Shown here in pieces: positions 39,502 through 48,392 of a stretch of DNA of 64,000 bases. The notes beneath the pieces were generated by a model that saw only the letters and a list, made by a program, of their open reading frames with translations, was not told where the DNA came from and did not search any database. Within the stretch, counting starts at the first letter, position 1. Every line of letters starts with the position of its first letter. The translations under genes were made by a program, and so were the position numbers. Source of the DNA: Oceanobacillus kimchii X50 (GTDB taxonomy: Bacteria; Bacillota; Bacilli; Bacillales; Amphibacillaceae); the NCBI RefSeq assembly GCF_000340475.1, contig NZ_CM001792.1:2192659-2256658 (forward strand), in the 5' to 3' direction.

Positions 39502-41040
39502 TTAGGACCCCCAATTTTGTGTCATATAAGTCATTAAGGTTTCTTGATCTGCCTCTTGCCTGGATAGATTCCCTGTGATTTCACCTTCGCATAATGTATA
39601 TATTCGGTCGCACATGCCAATTAACTCTGGTAATTCTGAAGAAATCATGATGATGCTTTTTCCTTGTTCTGCAAGTTCATTAATTAACTTATAGATTTCA
39701 AATTTTGCACCGACATCAATACCTCTGGTTGGTTCGTCAAGTATAAGAATATCTGGTTGAGCAAACATCCATTTTCCTAATACAACTTTTTGTTGATTTC
39801 CACCACTCAAATTGAAGACTTTTTGTTCAATTGTAGGAGTCTTAATATTAATTTGTAATTTAAGTTTTTCTGCTTCAATAATCTCCTTTTGATTATCAAT
39901 TACTGAGTAATTAGCGAGCTCCTGTAGATTAGCTAACGTTACATTGTTCTTCACGTTATCAATCAATATCAATCCATATTCTTTTCGGTCCTCAGATACA
40001 TAAGCTACACCACTTTTAACAGCTTCAGTAACATTATTAAAAACAACTTCTTTTCCATCTTTGAAAAGTTGACCGGTGATGTTCCTTCCGTAGGATTTAC
40101 CGAATACACTCATTGCTAATTCTGTCCGCCCTGCACCCATAAGACCTGCGATCCCAACAATTTCTCCTCGTTTCACATATAAGTTCACATTATTTAAAAT
40201 TTGCTTATCAACGTCTATGGGGTGATTGATCGACCAATTTTTAATTTCGAAAACAACATCATCCTTAATGTTGTAAGTGCGATCTGGAAACAAATTTTCT
40301 AAGTTTCTTCCTACCATGTCTTTTATAATTTGTGTTTGACTAACTTTTTGCTCCTTGTGCTTATAGGATTGAATGGTTTCTCCATCTCGTAAAACAGTTA
40401 TGCTATCCGATATTTTCAATAACTCTTTTAATTTATGAGATATCATAATTGAAGTCATACCTTGTCTTTTAAAATCTAGTAGTAAGTTTAGTAGATTCTC
40501 ACTATCTTCTTCATTTAAGGCCGCAGTTGGTTCGTCTAAAATAAGTAATTTAACTTCCTTTGATAACGCTTTTGCAATTTCTACTAATTGTTGTTGACCT
40601 ACTCCTATATTTTTAATTTTTTCTTCCGGATTGATTCTCAGTCCAACTTTAGATAGGAGTTTCCTTGTTTTTAATATAGTCTCATTCCAATTAATGATTC
40701 CTTTGTTACTTCGTTCATTTCCTAAAAATATATTCTCTGCAATAGAAAGCTCAGGAATTAAAGCAAGCTCTTGATGTATAATAACAATCCCTAATGCTTC
40801 GCTTTGGTTAATATTTTTAAATTCACATTTAGTATTTTGAAATACAATATCTCCTCCATAACTTCCATATGGATGCACACCACTTAGCACCTTCATTAAT
40901 GTGGACTTTCCGGCTCCATTTTCTCCAATTAATGCATGAATCTCTCCTGACTCTACCTTTAGATTTACATTATTAAGCGCCTTCACACCTGGGAAAGTTT
41001 TCTCAATACCTCTCATTTCCAATATATAATTATCCAACAT
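39502..41040 (-). CDS. gguA: Sugar ABC transporter ATP-binding protein (GguA/MmsA type)
   Basis: A 512-residue protein with two fused ATPase domains, the CUT2 arrangement. Domain one has Walker [17 protein letters not shown], signature [13 protein letters not shown] and Walker [13 protein letters not shown]. Domain two has [16 protein letters not shown] in place of a full Walker A, signature [14 protein letters not shown] and [13 protein letters not shown]. The degenerate second Walker A is normal for this family. The ATG at 41040 has AAGGA nine bases upstream; the preceding GTG is not used. It sits between the binding-protein gene, separated by a terminator-like hairpin, and gguB. Confidence 0.95.
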   Translation of the reverse strand: MLDNYILEMRGIEKTFPGVKALNNVNLKVESGEIHALIGENGAGKSTLMKVLSGVHPYGSYGGDIVFQNTKCEFKNINQSEALGIVIIHQELALIPELSIAENIFLGNERSNKGIINWNETILKTRKLLSKVGLRINPEEKIKNIGVGQQQLVEIAKALSKEVKLLILDEPTAALNEEDSENLLNLLLDFKRQGMTSIMISHKLKELLKISDSITVLRDGETIQSYKHKEQKVSQTQIIKDMVGRNLENLFPDRTYNIKDDVVFEIKNWSINHPIDVDKQILNNVNLYVKRGEIVGIAGLMGAGRTELAMSVFGKSYGRNITGQLFKDGKEVVFNNVTEAVKSGVAYVSEDRKEYGLILIDNVKNNVTLANLQELANYSVIDNQKEIIEAEKLKLQINIKTPTIEQKVFNLSGGNQQKVVLGKWMFAQPDILILDEPTRGIDVGAKFEIYKLINELAEQGKSIIMISSELPELIGMCDRIYTLCEGEITGNLSRQEADQETLMTYMTQNWGS

Positions 41041-41056
41041 GTACACACATCCTTAC

Positions 41057-41098
41057 AAAAAGATGATTTAGCATGAAAATACGCTAAATCATCTTTTT
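41057..41098 (-). terminator. Partial terminator between chvE and gguA
   Basis: AAAAAGATGATTTAGC and GCTAAATCATCTTTTT form a perfect 16-bp stem with a short loop and a T-run on the minus side. It starts three bases after the chvE stop. It probably lets the binding protein be made in excess of the ATPase and permease. Confidence 0.85.
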
Positions 41099-41101
41099 AG
41101 A

Positions 41102-42178
41102 TTAATTACTTACTTCATCTTCAGAATAATATTCAGTCTCTATTAATTCCTGTTCATAATTATCTATATCCACAGAAATGGGTTCGAGAAGATAAGAAGG
41201 AACTACTTTATTGCCATTATCATAAGTTTCTGTATCATTAATTTCAGGCTCCTCATCACTTAAAACAGAATCTGCCATTTCAACTGCTTTCTTTGCCAAT
41301 TCTCTGGTATCTTTGAATACAGTTTGTGTCTGCTCTCCTGCAATGATTGATTTAACGGAAGCTAACTCAGCATCTTGTCCAGTAACTATAGGCATTGGTT
41401 TATCACCACTCCCATACCCTACTGCTTTTAACGATGAAATAACTCCTCTACTAATTCCATCGAATGGCGAAAGTACTACATCAACTTTTTCACTGGAATA
41501 ATTAGCACTCAATAAGTTATCCATTCGTTCTTGCGCCTTTGATCCATCCCATCTTAGAGTAGCACCTTGTTCAAAATCTGTCTGACCACTTTGAACTACT
41601 AATTGACCATTGTCTATATACGGTTGCAATATCGACAATGCACCATCCCAAAAAAAGTATGCATTATTGTCATCAGGTGAACCTGCAAATAATTCAATGT
41701 TAAACGGCCCTTCCCCATCTGCTAAACCGAGAGATTCTTCTATATATTGAGCTTGTAATACTCCTACTTGAAAGTTATCAAATGTTGCATAGTAACTAAC
41801 ATGATCACTATTCATAATTAATCGATCATAAGCAATAACAGGGATATCCATGTTTTCTGCCTGTGTTAATACATCAGTGATAGCTTCTCCATCAATGGAA
41901 GCGATTACTAAAATATCTACACCTTTTGTAATCATATTTTCAATCTGAGATACTTGATTCTCTACTACGTCTTCGGCATATTGAAGATCAACTTCATAAC
42001 CTAACTCTTCAAATTCTGCTTTCATATTGTCCCCATCGTACACCCATCTCTCCGAAGACTTAGTTGGCATTGCGATTCCAACCGTTTTTGAATCACTTGC
42101 ACCACTCGAATCTTCGCTACACCCGACCAATAAGACACTAACTAAAAAAGCACACATCAAAAATATAAACCTTTTCAT
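41102..42178 (-). CDS. chvE: Lipoprotein sugar-binding protein, ChvE/XylF type
   Basis: The 358-residue protein has a lipoprotein signal peptide ([20 protein letters not shown] with the cysteine as lipidation site) and then a periplasmic-binding-protein fold. Stretches such as [36 protein letters not shown] and [24 protein letters not shown] match the ChvE family of aldose-binding proteins. These bind galactose, arabinose, glucose and xylose in Proteobacteria. The ATG at 42178 has AAAGGGG upstream. It heads chvE-gguA-gguB-galM. Its promoter region carries an AraR-like box, which hints at arabinose or galactose control. Confidence 0.93.
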   Translation of the reverse strand: MKRFIFLMCAFLVSVLLVGCSEDSSGASDSKTVGIAMPTKSSERWVYDGDNMKAEFEELGYEVDLQYAEDVVENQVSQIENMITKGVDILVIASIDGEAITDVLTQAENMDIPVIAYDRLIMNSDHVSYYATFDNFQVGVLQAQYIEESLGLADGEGPFNIELFAGSPDDNNAYFFWDGALSILQPYIDNGQLVVQSGQTDFEQGATLRWDGSKAQERMDNLLSANYSSEKVDVVLSPFDGISRGVISSLKAVGYGSGDKPMPIVTGQDAELASVKSIIAGEQTQTVFKDTRELAKKAVEMADSVLSDEEPEINDTETYDNGNKVVPSYLLEPISVDIDNYEQELIETEYYSEDEVSN

Positions 42179-42266
42179 TTTGATCCCCTTTCTTTTTTCT
42201 ATCGCAAACAAATAAGTAAACACAGACATACCACACTCATGTAAAAAGCATATTCAATCTATTTTG

Positions 42267-42326
42267 TGCGATAGTAATAATAACGTTCGTATAAGAAATA
42301 ATTATTTATCTCTTGTACGTACATTT
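42267..42326 (-). promoter_or_regulatory. Upstream region of chvE with AraR-like box
   Basis: TTGTACGTACATTT (42313-42326) contains the palindrome TGTACGTACA, the core of the AraR operator of B. subtilis as I remember it. A related half-palindromic stretch AACGTTCGTATA lies at 42282-42293, about three helical turns away. TGCGATAG (42267-42274) has an inverted copy CTATCGCA at 42199-42206. No clear -10/-35 pair stands out. Confidence 0.5.
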
Positions 42327-42371
42327 ATTATAGGATATTCAAAATATCTTAAGTAAATTCACAAAATTAGT

Positions 42372-42407
42372 AAAAAAGAGCCAATTCATAAGAATTGGCT
42401 CTTTTTT
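42372..42407. terminator. Terminator after the queF-queuosine transporter operon
   Basis: AAAAAAGAGCCAATTC and GAATTGGCTCTTTTTT form a perfect 16-bp stem with a four-base loop and runs on both sides. It lies about 75 bp beyond the transporter stop. Confidence 0.88.
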
Positions 42408-42482
42408 ACTCTTCTCTGTTTTATATGAATATCAATTAAGGTATATGAAAATACAAGCTATGAATACATGACTTGAAGTAAA

Positions 42483-43118
42483 TTAAGAAGGCTTTATCAC
42501 ATGGTCTGGACTGTTGCCCTCGTATTTTCTAGTCCATTTAACCAAAATATAAGCAAATGGAGTATCCAATAATGCGACTAGACATTTCCAAATATATTGC
42601 GAAACGATCATACCTAGCAGTACGTTTGTGGGTACTATCCCCAAAAATGCAATCGTAATAAATAATACAGTGTCTATGAATTGACTTGACATTGTTGCTA
42701 AATTATTTCGTAACCATAATTTTTTCTTACCATGCTTATGTTTAAACCAATGAAATATAGACACACTTAAATTTTGACTTATTACATAAGAAGTTAAGCT
42801 AGCAAATATAAGTCGAAAGCTTCCACCTAAGATTTGTTCAAATTCGGCTTGTGCATGAAAATCTGGAGCCGGTGGTAATTGTATAGAAATGTAGATAAAT
42901 ACCATAGCAATTATTTGTGTCAGAAACCCAGCTAGCACCGTTTTTCTTGCTGCAGCCTTACCATAAACCTCACCAATAACATCTGTCATTAAGTATGTAA
43001 TAACATAAACGATAGCAGCACTTGGAAGTATAAAACTTCCCATTTCAAATAACTTTACTGAAAGAATATTTGATAGCAATAACAAACCTACAAAGATTGC
43101 ACTAAAATGAATATACAT
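42483..43118 (-). CDS. yhhQ: Queuosine precursor transporter (YhhQ family)
   Basis: The 211-residue membrane protein has about six hydrophobic segments and the YhhQ/COG1738 landmarks: LLLLSNILSVKLFEMG, VITYLMTDVIGEVYG near residue 45, and NNLATMSSQFIDTVLF. Family members import preQ0/preQ1 or queuine for tRNA queuosine. It follows queF closely on the same strand under the preQ1 riboswitch, which makes preQ1/preQ0 import its likely job. The ribosome binding site is GGGGAAGAGG. Confidence 0.93.
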   Translation of the reverse strand: MYIHFSAIFVGLLLLSNILSVKLFEMGSFILPSAAIVYVITYLMTDVIGEVYGKAAARKTVLAGFLTQIIAMVFIYISIQLPPAPDFHAQAEFEQILGGSFRLIFASLTSYVISQNLSVSIFHWFKHKHGKKKLWLRNNLATMSSQFIDTVLFITIAFLGIVPTNVLLGMIVSQYIWKCLVALLDTPFAYILVKWTRKYEGNSPDHVIKPS

Positions 43119-43167
43119 CCTGTCCTCTTCCCCTTTATATTAGGTTAGAGGATCTTACTTTTCCCCT

Positions 43168-43665
43168 CTATCGATTATCTATATTTTCTGGATACATATC
43201 ATGTTGGATAAGTCGTTGGTCCGCCATTTTCTCAAATTTTGTTCCTGGTCTACCATAATTACAATATGGATCAATAGAAATACCACCACGTGGAGTAAAT
43301 TTCCCTCGAACCTCTATGTATCTTGGATTCATTAGATCAATCAAATCATTCATAATAATATTTATACAGTCCTCATGGAAATCCCCGTGATTCCTAAAAC
43401 TAAACAAATACAATTTCAATGATTTACTCTCTACCATTTTAATATCTGGAATATAACTAATATAAATCGTTCCAAAATCAGGCTGATTTGTTTTTGGACA
43501 TAACGTAGTGAATTCTGGACAATTAAATTTAACAAAGTAGTCACGTAGTGGATGTTTGTTCTCAAAAACCTCTAACACTTCCGGTGTATAATTAAAATCA
43601 TATGTAGTTCCTTGACTTCCTAATAACTGAACATCCTGAAGTTCATTTTCATCTCTACCTGCCAT
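43168..43665 (-). CDS. queF: NADPH-dependent 7-cyano-7-deazaguanine reductase
   Basis: QueF reduces the nitrile of preQ0 to the amine of preQ1 for queuosine synthesis. The 165-residue unimodular form is typical of Bacillus. The active-site cysteine lies in [15 protein letters not shown] (thioimide-forming C), and [20 protein letters not shown] holds the NADPH-binding motif (ESKS). The ATG at 43665 is chosen because AAAGGAGG lies just upstream; the frame reaching 43728 overlaps the riboswitch terminator. queF and the transporter form an operon controlled by preQ1. Confidence 0.97.
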   Translation of the reverse strand: MAGRDENELQDVQLLGSQGTTYDFNYTPEVLEVFENKHPLRDYFVKFNCPEFTTLCPKTNQPDFGTIYISYIPDIKMVESKSLKLYLFSFRNHGDFHEDCINIIMNDLIDLMNPRYIEVRGKFTPRGGISIDPYCNYGRPGTKFEKMADQRLIQHDMYPENIDNR

Positions 43666-43685
43666 AATTATTACCTCCTTTTCCA

Positions 43686-43717
43686 TAAAAAAAGCCATGC
43701 CCCTAAGGAACATGACT
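43686..43717 (-). terminator. Riboswitch-controlled terminator before queF
   Basis: AGTCATGTTC and GGGCATGGCT form a ten-base-pair stem with G-U pairs around a short loop, followed by TTTTTTT. It lies just downstream of the preQ1 aptamer and just before the queF ribosome binding site. Confidence 0.82.
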
Positions 43718-43729
43718 TGAATAATCATT

Positions 43730-43775
43730 GTTTGTCCTTAGTTTTTTATAGAGGGTTGAAGCTAAGAACCTCTAC
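43730..43775 (-). ncRNA. PreQ1-I riboswitch
   Basis: The minus strand reads AGAGGTTC, then TTAGCTTCA, then ACCCTCT, then ATAAAAAACTAAGG. This is the preQ1 type I aptamer: a short hairpin AGAGG/CCTCT and the A-rich tail ending CTAAGG that forms the H-type pseudoknot. It matches the B. subtilis queC aptamer apart from loop changes. It controls queF and the queuosine-precursor transporter by transcription termination at 43686-43717. Confidence 0.92.
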
Positions 43776-43803
43776 CAAAATTATGTTTGGTGTACAAACA
43801 ATG

Positions 43804-43832
43804 ATTATAAGTATTATTAGTGTTTATGTCAA
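43804..43832 (-). promoter_or_regulatory. Sigma-A promoter of the queF operon
   Basis: TTGACA (43832-43827) and TATAAT (43809-43804) are separated by exactly 17 bp on the minus strand, a full consensus promoter placed 30 bp before the aptamer. Confidence 0.9.
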
Positions 43833-43852
43833 TCTTAATATTTTCATCTTAC

Positions 43853-44620
43853 TTATACGGATGTCGCCCCTTGACCACCATCGATTCGATAATAGGAACC
43901 ACTAATAAATGAAGCTTTATCTGAAGATAAGAATAACATAAGGTTCGCTATCTCCTCAGCTGTCGCATAACGATTCATCGGTACAGATGCTTCGAATTGA
44001 GCTCTAGCTTCTTCTGCCTTATCACCCATTGCATTCTTCTCAATACTTCGCATCATTTCTGTGTTAACTCCTGAAGGTGCAACCGCATTGACGCGCACAC
44101 CATGCTCCGCCATTTCTAGTGCCGCTGTTTTATTTAATCCAATTACAGCATGTTTAGAAGCAACATATGCACTCATACCAGGAGCTCCTAATAATCCACC
44201 ATTAGACGCAGTGTTAATAACTACACCAGATTTTTGTTCTTTCATTACTTGTAGTACATACTTCATTCCAAAAAATACACCCATAACATTAACGTCAAAT
44301 ACATTACTAAAATTCTCTTTTGTTTGTTCTGTGATGTTATTAAATTGACCATTGATTCCTGCATTATTAATAAATATGTCTATCATTCCATATTTTTCTT
44401 TTGTTATATCCACATAATTTTGTACATCTTCTTCTTTTCCAACATTTGCTGTAATTAATAGAATTTCTTGAGTATCAATTTCATTAGCAGCCTTCTCTAA
44501 TGCTTCATTTTTAAGATCTACTAGTGCCAATTTTGCTCCTTCACGAGCATATGCTTTTGCCACCTCTAAACCTATCCCTCCGGCACCTCCGGTAATTAAT
44601 ACAACTTTATCTTTGAACAT
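43853..44620 (-). CDS. SDR-family NAD-dependent oxidoreductase
   Basis: The 255-residue short-chain dehydrogenase shows the nucleotide-binding TGGAGGIG at residues 10-17, aspartate D35 at the end of beta-2 (an NAD preference), NNAG at 85-88, N111, and the catalytic S139, Y152 and K156 (TASNGG and YVASK). The C-terminus reads FISGSYYRIDGG. The substrate cannot be read off. Its divergent partner is the galactonate operon, and aldose epimerase and a sugar importer lie nearby, so it may be an aldose (galactose) dehydrogenase. Secondary-alcohol or acyl reductases are alternatives. Ribosome binding site AAAGGAG. Confidence 0.9.
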   Translation of the reverse strand: MFKDKVVLITGGAGGIGLEVAKAYAREGAKLALVDLKNEALEKAANEIDTQEILLITANVGKEEDVQNYVDITKEKYGMIDIFINNAGINGQFNNITEQTKENFSNVFDVNVMGVFFGMKYVLQVMKEQKSGVVINTASNGGLLGAPGMSAYVASKHAVIGLNKTAALEMAEHGVRVNAVAPSGVNTEMMRSIEKNAMGDKAEEARAQFEASVPMNRYATAEEIANLMLFLSSDKASFISGSYYRIDGGQGATSV

Positions 44621-44650
44621 ATCTTTAACTCCTTTAACAAACTAGATTTT

Positions 44651-44678
44651 ATTATAGTTTTAACTAATTCGAATACAA
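44651..44678 (-). promoter_or_regulatory. Promoter of the SDR gene
   Basis: On the minus strand TTGTAT (44678-44673) and TATAAT (44656-44651) are 16 bp apart. The start would lie about 25 bp before the ATG. Confidence 0.6.
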
Positions 44679-44720
44679 TATGCTTATTAAGTATCCAATT
44701 TATATTAATTAAAAATATTC

Positions 44721-44749
44721 TTTACTAGTTAAATAAAGTATGGTATATT
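44721..44749 (+). promoter_or_regulatory. Promoter of the galactonate operon
   Basis: TTTACT (44721-44726) and TATATT (44744-44749) are 17 bp apart. The start would be near 44756, directly before two palindromic elements. Confidence 0.55.
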
Positions 44750-44757
44750 CAACAAAA

Positions 44758-44789
44758 TTACATATGTGATGAAGATTCATATATGTGAA
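44758..44789. promoter_or_regulatory. Candidate tandem IclR operators
   Basis: TTACATATGTGA (44758-44769) and TTCATATATGTGAA (44776-44789) are two near-palindromes sharing CATAT and TGTGA, with centres about 20 bp (two helical turns) apart. They overlap the predicted start of transcription of the iclR gene, so autoregulation is likely. Confidence 0.5.
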
Positions 44790-44806
44790 TTAAAGGAGGT
44801 GATAGT

Positions 44807-45553
44807 ATGTCTGTAAAATCTGCCAAACGCGCATTAGACATTCTAGACTTATTAGCAAGATATACAGATGGGTTATCAATTAAAAATATTGGCGACAAGT
44901 TAGAATTGCCACAAAGTAGTACGTTTAACCTTTTAAAAACATTACATAACGAAGGATACGTTCGACAAGATGGTATGAAACTATATTATTTAGGTGAAAA
45001 GTTAATACCATTAGGAACAAGTGCTTTAGAATCATTAAATATACATACGGTAGCAAAACCTTATTTAACCAATCTTATGAAAGCGGTTAAAGAGACTGTG
45101 TTTATGGCAATGTTATCTAAAGATGAGCTAGTATATATTGCAAAAATGGATGCTGACAGATCAATACGCACGACTGCACAACCTGGATATAAAAAGCCAA
45201 TATATTGTACTGGACTTGGTAAGACGTTCTTATCTTTTATGCCTGAAAGGGAAAAAAATGAATTATTAAATCGCATTACCTTAAAGAAAATCACTGCAAA
45301 TACAATTACTGATAGAACTCAATTAGAAGATCAACTGCAATTGTTTCAAAAACAAGGATATAGCGTTGATGATGAAGAAAATGAAGATGGCTTGTACTGT
45401 TTAGCTGCTCCAATATTCGATAGTCAGAGACAGCTTTTAGCAGCTATAAGTGTTGCAGGACCAAAAGATAGAATGATAAAGCAAAAAGAATCTACTATTA
45501 CAAATCTTAAAAAAACAGCCCAACTTATTTCTAATGGGATGGGATATGTATAA
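44807..45553 (+). CDS. IclR-family regulator of the sugar-acid operon
   Basis: The 248-residue protein has an N-terminal winged helix (SAKRALDILDLLARYTDGLSI with NIGDKLELPQSSTFNLLKTL). The IclR effector domain from about residue 80 carries the ETVFMAMLSKDELVYIAKMD and GYSVDDEENEDGLYCLAAPI features. Regulators of this kind respond to sugar acids such as KDG or galactonate (compare KdgR), so here the ligand is probably a pathway intermediate. AAAGGAGG precedes the ATG. It is the first gene of the operon and is divergent from the SDR gene. Confidence 0.92.
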   Translation: MSVKSAKRALDILDLLARYTDGLSIKNIGDKLELPQSSTFNLLKTLHNEGYVRQDGMKLYYLGEKLIPLGTSALESLNIHTVAKPYLTNLMKAVKETVFMAMLSKDELVYIAKMDADRSIRTTAQPGYKKPIYCTGLGKTFLSFMPEREKNELLNRITLKKITANTITDRTQLEDQLQLFQKQGYSVDDEENEDGLYCLAAPIFDSQRQLLAAISVAGPKDRMIKQKESTITNLKKTAQLISNGMGYV

Positions 45554-45571
45554 AGAAAGGAGTACGGAAAA

Positions 45572-46525
45572 TTGGATGTTATTGGAATCGGAGAAACAAT
45601 GATATCACTAACCCCAAATAGGAATGGACTTATTAGACAGACATCCTCCTTTGAACCACGTGTAGCTGGTACAGAAACCAATACATTAATCGGATTAAGT
45701 AGACTGGGCCATAGTACTGGTTTTATAAGTAGATTAGGTGACGATGAATTGGGCGCGATGGTATTAAAAGAATTACGAGGAGAAGGTGTAGATACCACTT
45801 TTATTGAATTTGATTCGAGTCATCAAACTGGATTATTTCTAAAAGAAATTATTAACGAGTCCGATGTTCATGTTTATTATTATCGCGAACATTCAGCAGC
45901 TAGCCAAATGAATCCTAATCTACTTGACGAAAGTTATATTTCTTTAGCTTCTTATCTTTTTATAACTGGAATTACTCCAGCGATTAGTGAAAGTTGTAAA
46001 CAAACTATTTTTACAGCAATAAACATGGCTAAAAAAAATGGTGTAAAAATTGTCTTCGATCCAAATATTCGTAAAAAACTCTGGTCAGAAATAGAAGCGA
46101 GGGAAACATTACTCGATATATTAAAGTTGTCCAATATTGTCTTACCAGGAATTAGTGAAGGTCAATTTTTATTCGATAGTAATGACCCAGAAGAAATAGG
46201 TGAAAAATGTATGGAGTTAGGTGCAGAGTTAGTTGTTGTCAAACTCGGTGAAACAGGAGCCTATTATTGTACAAGTGATCAAAGTGATCATGTCCCTAGT
46301 TTTCCAGTAAAACAAGTGAAAGATCCTGTTGGTGCTGGAGATGCATTTGCAGCTGGTCTATTATCGGGGCTAATTGATGAATTAAGTGTTAATGAAGCAG
46401 TAAAACGCGCATGTATCACTGGTGGATATGCTACAACTTATGTAGGAGATTATGAAGGGTTTCCAGATAGGTCTCACTTTGAACGTTTGTCCAGTCTATC
46501 TTCGAGCGAAGATGTAAGTCGTTAA
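45572..46525 (+). CDS. kdgK: PfkB-family sugar-acid kinase (KDG/KDGal kinase)
   Basis: The 317-residue ribokinase-like protein begins DVIGIGETMISLTPN. It has GTETNTLIGLSRLG near residue 33 and the C-terminal signature KDPVGAGDAFAAGLLSG with catalytic D257 and its anion-hole GAGD. It phosphorylates 2-keto-3-deoxy-gluconate or galactonate using ATP, the second step of the pathway. The start is TTG (45572) with AAAGGAG nine bases upstream. In E. coli this step is done by DgoK, a different family; here a PfkB enzyme fills the slot. The substrate is inferred from the operon. Confidence 0.93.
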   Translation: MDVIGIGETMISLTPNRNGLIRQTSSFEPRVAGTETNTLIGLSRLGHSTGFISRLGDDELGAMVLKELRGEGVDTTFIEFDSSHQTGLFLKEIINESDVHVYYYREHSAASQMNPNLLDESYISLASYLFITGITPAISESCKQTIFTAINMAKKNGVKIVFDPNIRKKLWSEIEARETLLDILKLSNIVLPGISEGQFLFDSNDPEEIGEKCMELGAELVVVKLGETGAYYCTSDQSDHVPSFPVKQVKDPVGAGDAFAAGLLSGLIDELSVNEAVKRACITGGYATTYVGDYEGFPDRSHFERLSSLSSSEDVSR

Positions 46526-46553
46526 TTTTAGTGATAAGAAGGAGGATATTGCT

Positions 46554-47198
46554 ATGGATATTTTAAAACGAGTCGAAACAGAAAAGCTAATTGCTATTAT
46601 ACGTGGTTACAATACTAATGAAACTATTAAAATAGCAAAAGCTCTATATGAAGGTGGAATTAGATTACTCGAAGTTACTCTTAATAGTGATAATGCTTTA
46701 GATACAATAGGTGCATTACATTCACACTTAGAAAAGGATGTTCTTATCGGTGCAGGAACCGTACTTGACTCCGAATCGGCTGTGTTAGCAATAAAAGCTG
46801 GAGCAAAATTTATAATATCTCCAACATTGGATGTAGAAACAATTAAAGCGACTAAAAGATATGGCGTGATTAGCATACCCGCTGCTTTTACTCCTACTGA
46901 AATATTAACCGCCGTAGAGGCAGGAGCAGATATTGTTAAAGTTTTTCCAGCATCCTCATTAGGACCAAATTATGTTAAAGATATTCATGGTCCTTTACCA
47001 CATATAAAATTACTTCCTACAGGAGGTGTAAATGTCGAAAATGTAAACGAATTCATTAAAAAAGGTGCGATTGGAGTAGGATTAGGCAGTTCCTTAGTAC
47101 CTAATACGATAAAAGTCACAGATGAATTCTTAGATCAAGTAACAAACAATGCAAAGCAATTTACAATCAAAAATGAAAACGTTATAAATTGGAGTTGA
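46554..47198 (+). CDS. kdgA: 2-keto-3-deoxy-6-phosphogluconate/galactonate aldolase
   Basis: The 214-residue class I aldolase cleaves KDPG or KDPGal to pyruvate and glyceraldehyde 3-phosphate. It has IAIIRG (R17), the catalytic glutamate E40 in [14 protein letters not shown], and the Schiff-base lysine K129 in DIVKVFPAS, followed by LPTGGVN. All catalytic residues are present. AGGAGG precedes the ATG by seven bases. Homologues work on either epimer; the neighbouring DgoD argues for the galacto form (DgoA). Confidence 0.95.
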   Translation: MDILKRVETEKLIAIIRGYNTNETIKIAKALYEGGIRLLEVTLNSDNALDTIGALHSHLEKDVLIGAGTVLDSESAVLAIKAGAKFIISPTLDVETIKATKRYGVISIPAAFTPTEILTAVEAGADIVKVFPASSLGPNYVKDIHGPLPHIKLLPTGGVNVENVNEFIKKGAIGVGLGSSLVPNTIKVTDEFLDQVTNNAKQFTIKNENVINWS

Positions 47199-47202
47199 TC
47201 AT

Positions 47203-48351
47203 ATGAAAATAACAGATTATAAAATATATCAGGTACCACCTCGATGGTTGTTTTTAAAAATAGAAACAGATGAAGGAATTGTAGGTTGGGGAGAACCAGT
47301 TATTGAAGGTAGAGCATCTACAGTGAAAGCGGCAGTTATAGAACTTATGGAAAATTTGATTGGCAAAGATCCTCAAAGAATTGAAGATCATTGGAATCTA
47401 ATGTACCGCTCCGGTTTTTATCGAGGCGGCCCAATTTTAATGAGTGCTATTGCTGGAATTGACCAGGCATTATGGGATATTAAAGGAAAATTCTTCAATG
47501 CACCTATCCACCAGTTACTAGGTGGAGCCTGTAGAGATTCAATAAAAGTATATTCTTGGATTGGGGGAGACAGACCTTCAGATGTTGGAGCAGCTGCTAA
47601 AGAAGTAGTAGATAGAGGTTTCCAAGCAATAAAAATGAACGGGACAGAAGAACTACAATATATTGACTCCCATCAAAAGATTGATGCAGTTATAGAAAGG
47701 ATTGCTGCTGTCAGAGAATCGGTTGGTCCTTATATTGGAATTGGGATTGATTTTCACGGACGTGTCCATAAGCCGATGGCAAAAATTTTAGCAAAAGAAT
47801 TAGAGCAATTTAGACCAATGTTTATCGAGGAACCCGTACTTCCAGAAAATAATGAAGCATTGAGAGATATTGCTAATCATGTAACTACTCCAATTGCAAC
47901 AGGTGAGAGAATGTTCTCTCGCTGGGATTTCAAAAAGCTTTTATCAGATGGATATGTAGACATAATTCAACCAGATCTATCTCATGCAGGTGGAATTACA
48001 GAAGCGAAAAAAATCTTTTCAATGGCAGAAGCTTATGACGTTGCAGTAGCTCCACATTGTCCATTAGGGCCAATTGCTCTTGCAGCATGCTTACAAGTCG
48101 ACGCTTCCTCGCATAATGCGTTTATTCAAGAGCAAAGTCTAGGAATACATTATAACGTAGGAAACGATTTATTAGACTATATTGTTGATAAAGATGTTTT
48201 CACTTACGAAAATGGCTATGTCACCATCCCAGATGGACCTGGATTAGGTATTGAAGTAAATGAAGAATATGTTATAGAGAAAGCAAATGATACAGAGAAC
48301 TGGCGTAATCCAATTTGGAGACACAAAGACGGCTCAATTGCAGAATGGTAG
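47203..48351 (+). CDS. dgoD: D-galactonate dehydratase
   Basis: DgoD removes water from D-galactonate to give 2-keto-3-deoxygalactonate. The 382-residue enolase-superfamily protein keeps the same length and residue numbering as E. coli DgoD: metal ligands D183, E209 and E235, and catalytic H185 and H285, with E310 behind. [34 protein letters not shown] and [13 protein letters not shown] match closely. The nearly line-by-line match makes this the most certain assignment in the operon and fixes the pathway as galactonate. It starts four bases after the aldolase stop. Confidence 0.96.
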   Translation: MKITDYKIYQVPPRWLFLKIETDEGIVGWGEPVIEGRASTVKAAVIELMENLIGKDPQRIEDHWNLMYRSGFYRGGPILMSAIAGIDQALWDIKGKFFNAPIHQLLGGACRDSIKVYSWIGGDRPSDVGAAAKEVVDRGFQAIKMNGTEELQYIDSHQKIDAVIERIAAVRESVGPYIGIGIDFHGRVHKPMAKILAKELEQFRPMFIEEPVLPENNEALRDIANHVTTPIATGERMFSRWDFKKLLSDGYVDIIQPDLSHAGGITEAKKIFSMAEAYDVAVAPHCPLGPIALAACLQVDASSHNAFIQEQSLGIHYNVGNDLLDYIVDKDVFTYENGYVTIPDGPGLGIEVNEEYVIEKANDTENWRNPIWRHKDGSIAEW

Positions 48352-48392
48352 TATTTAATATTTAAAATTTTGATTACAAAGGAGGATTACTT

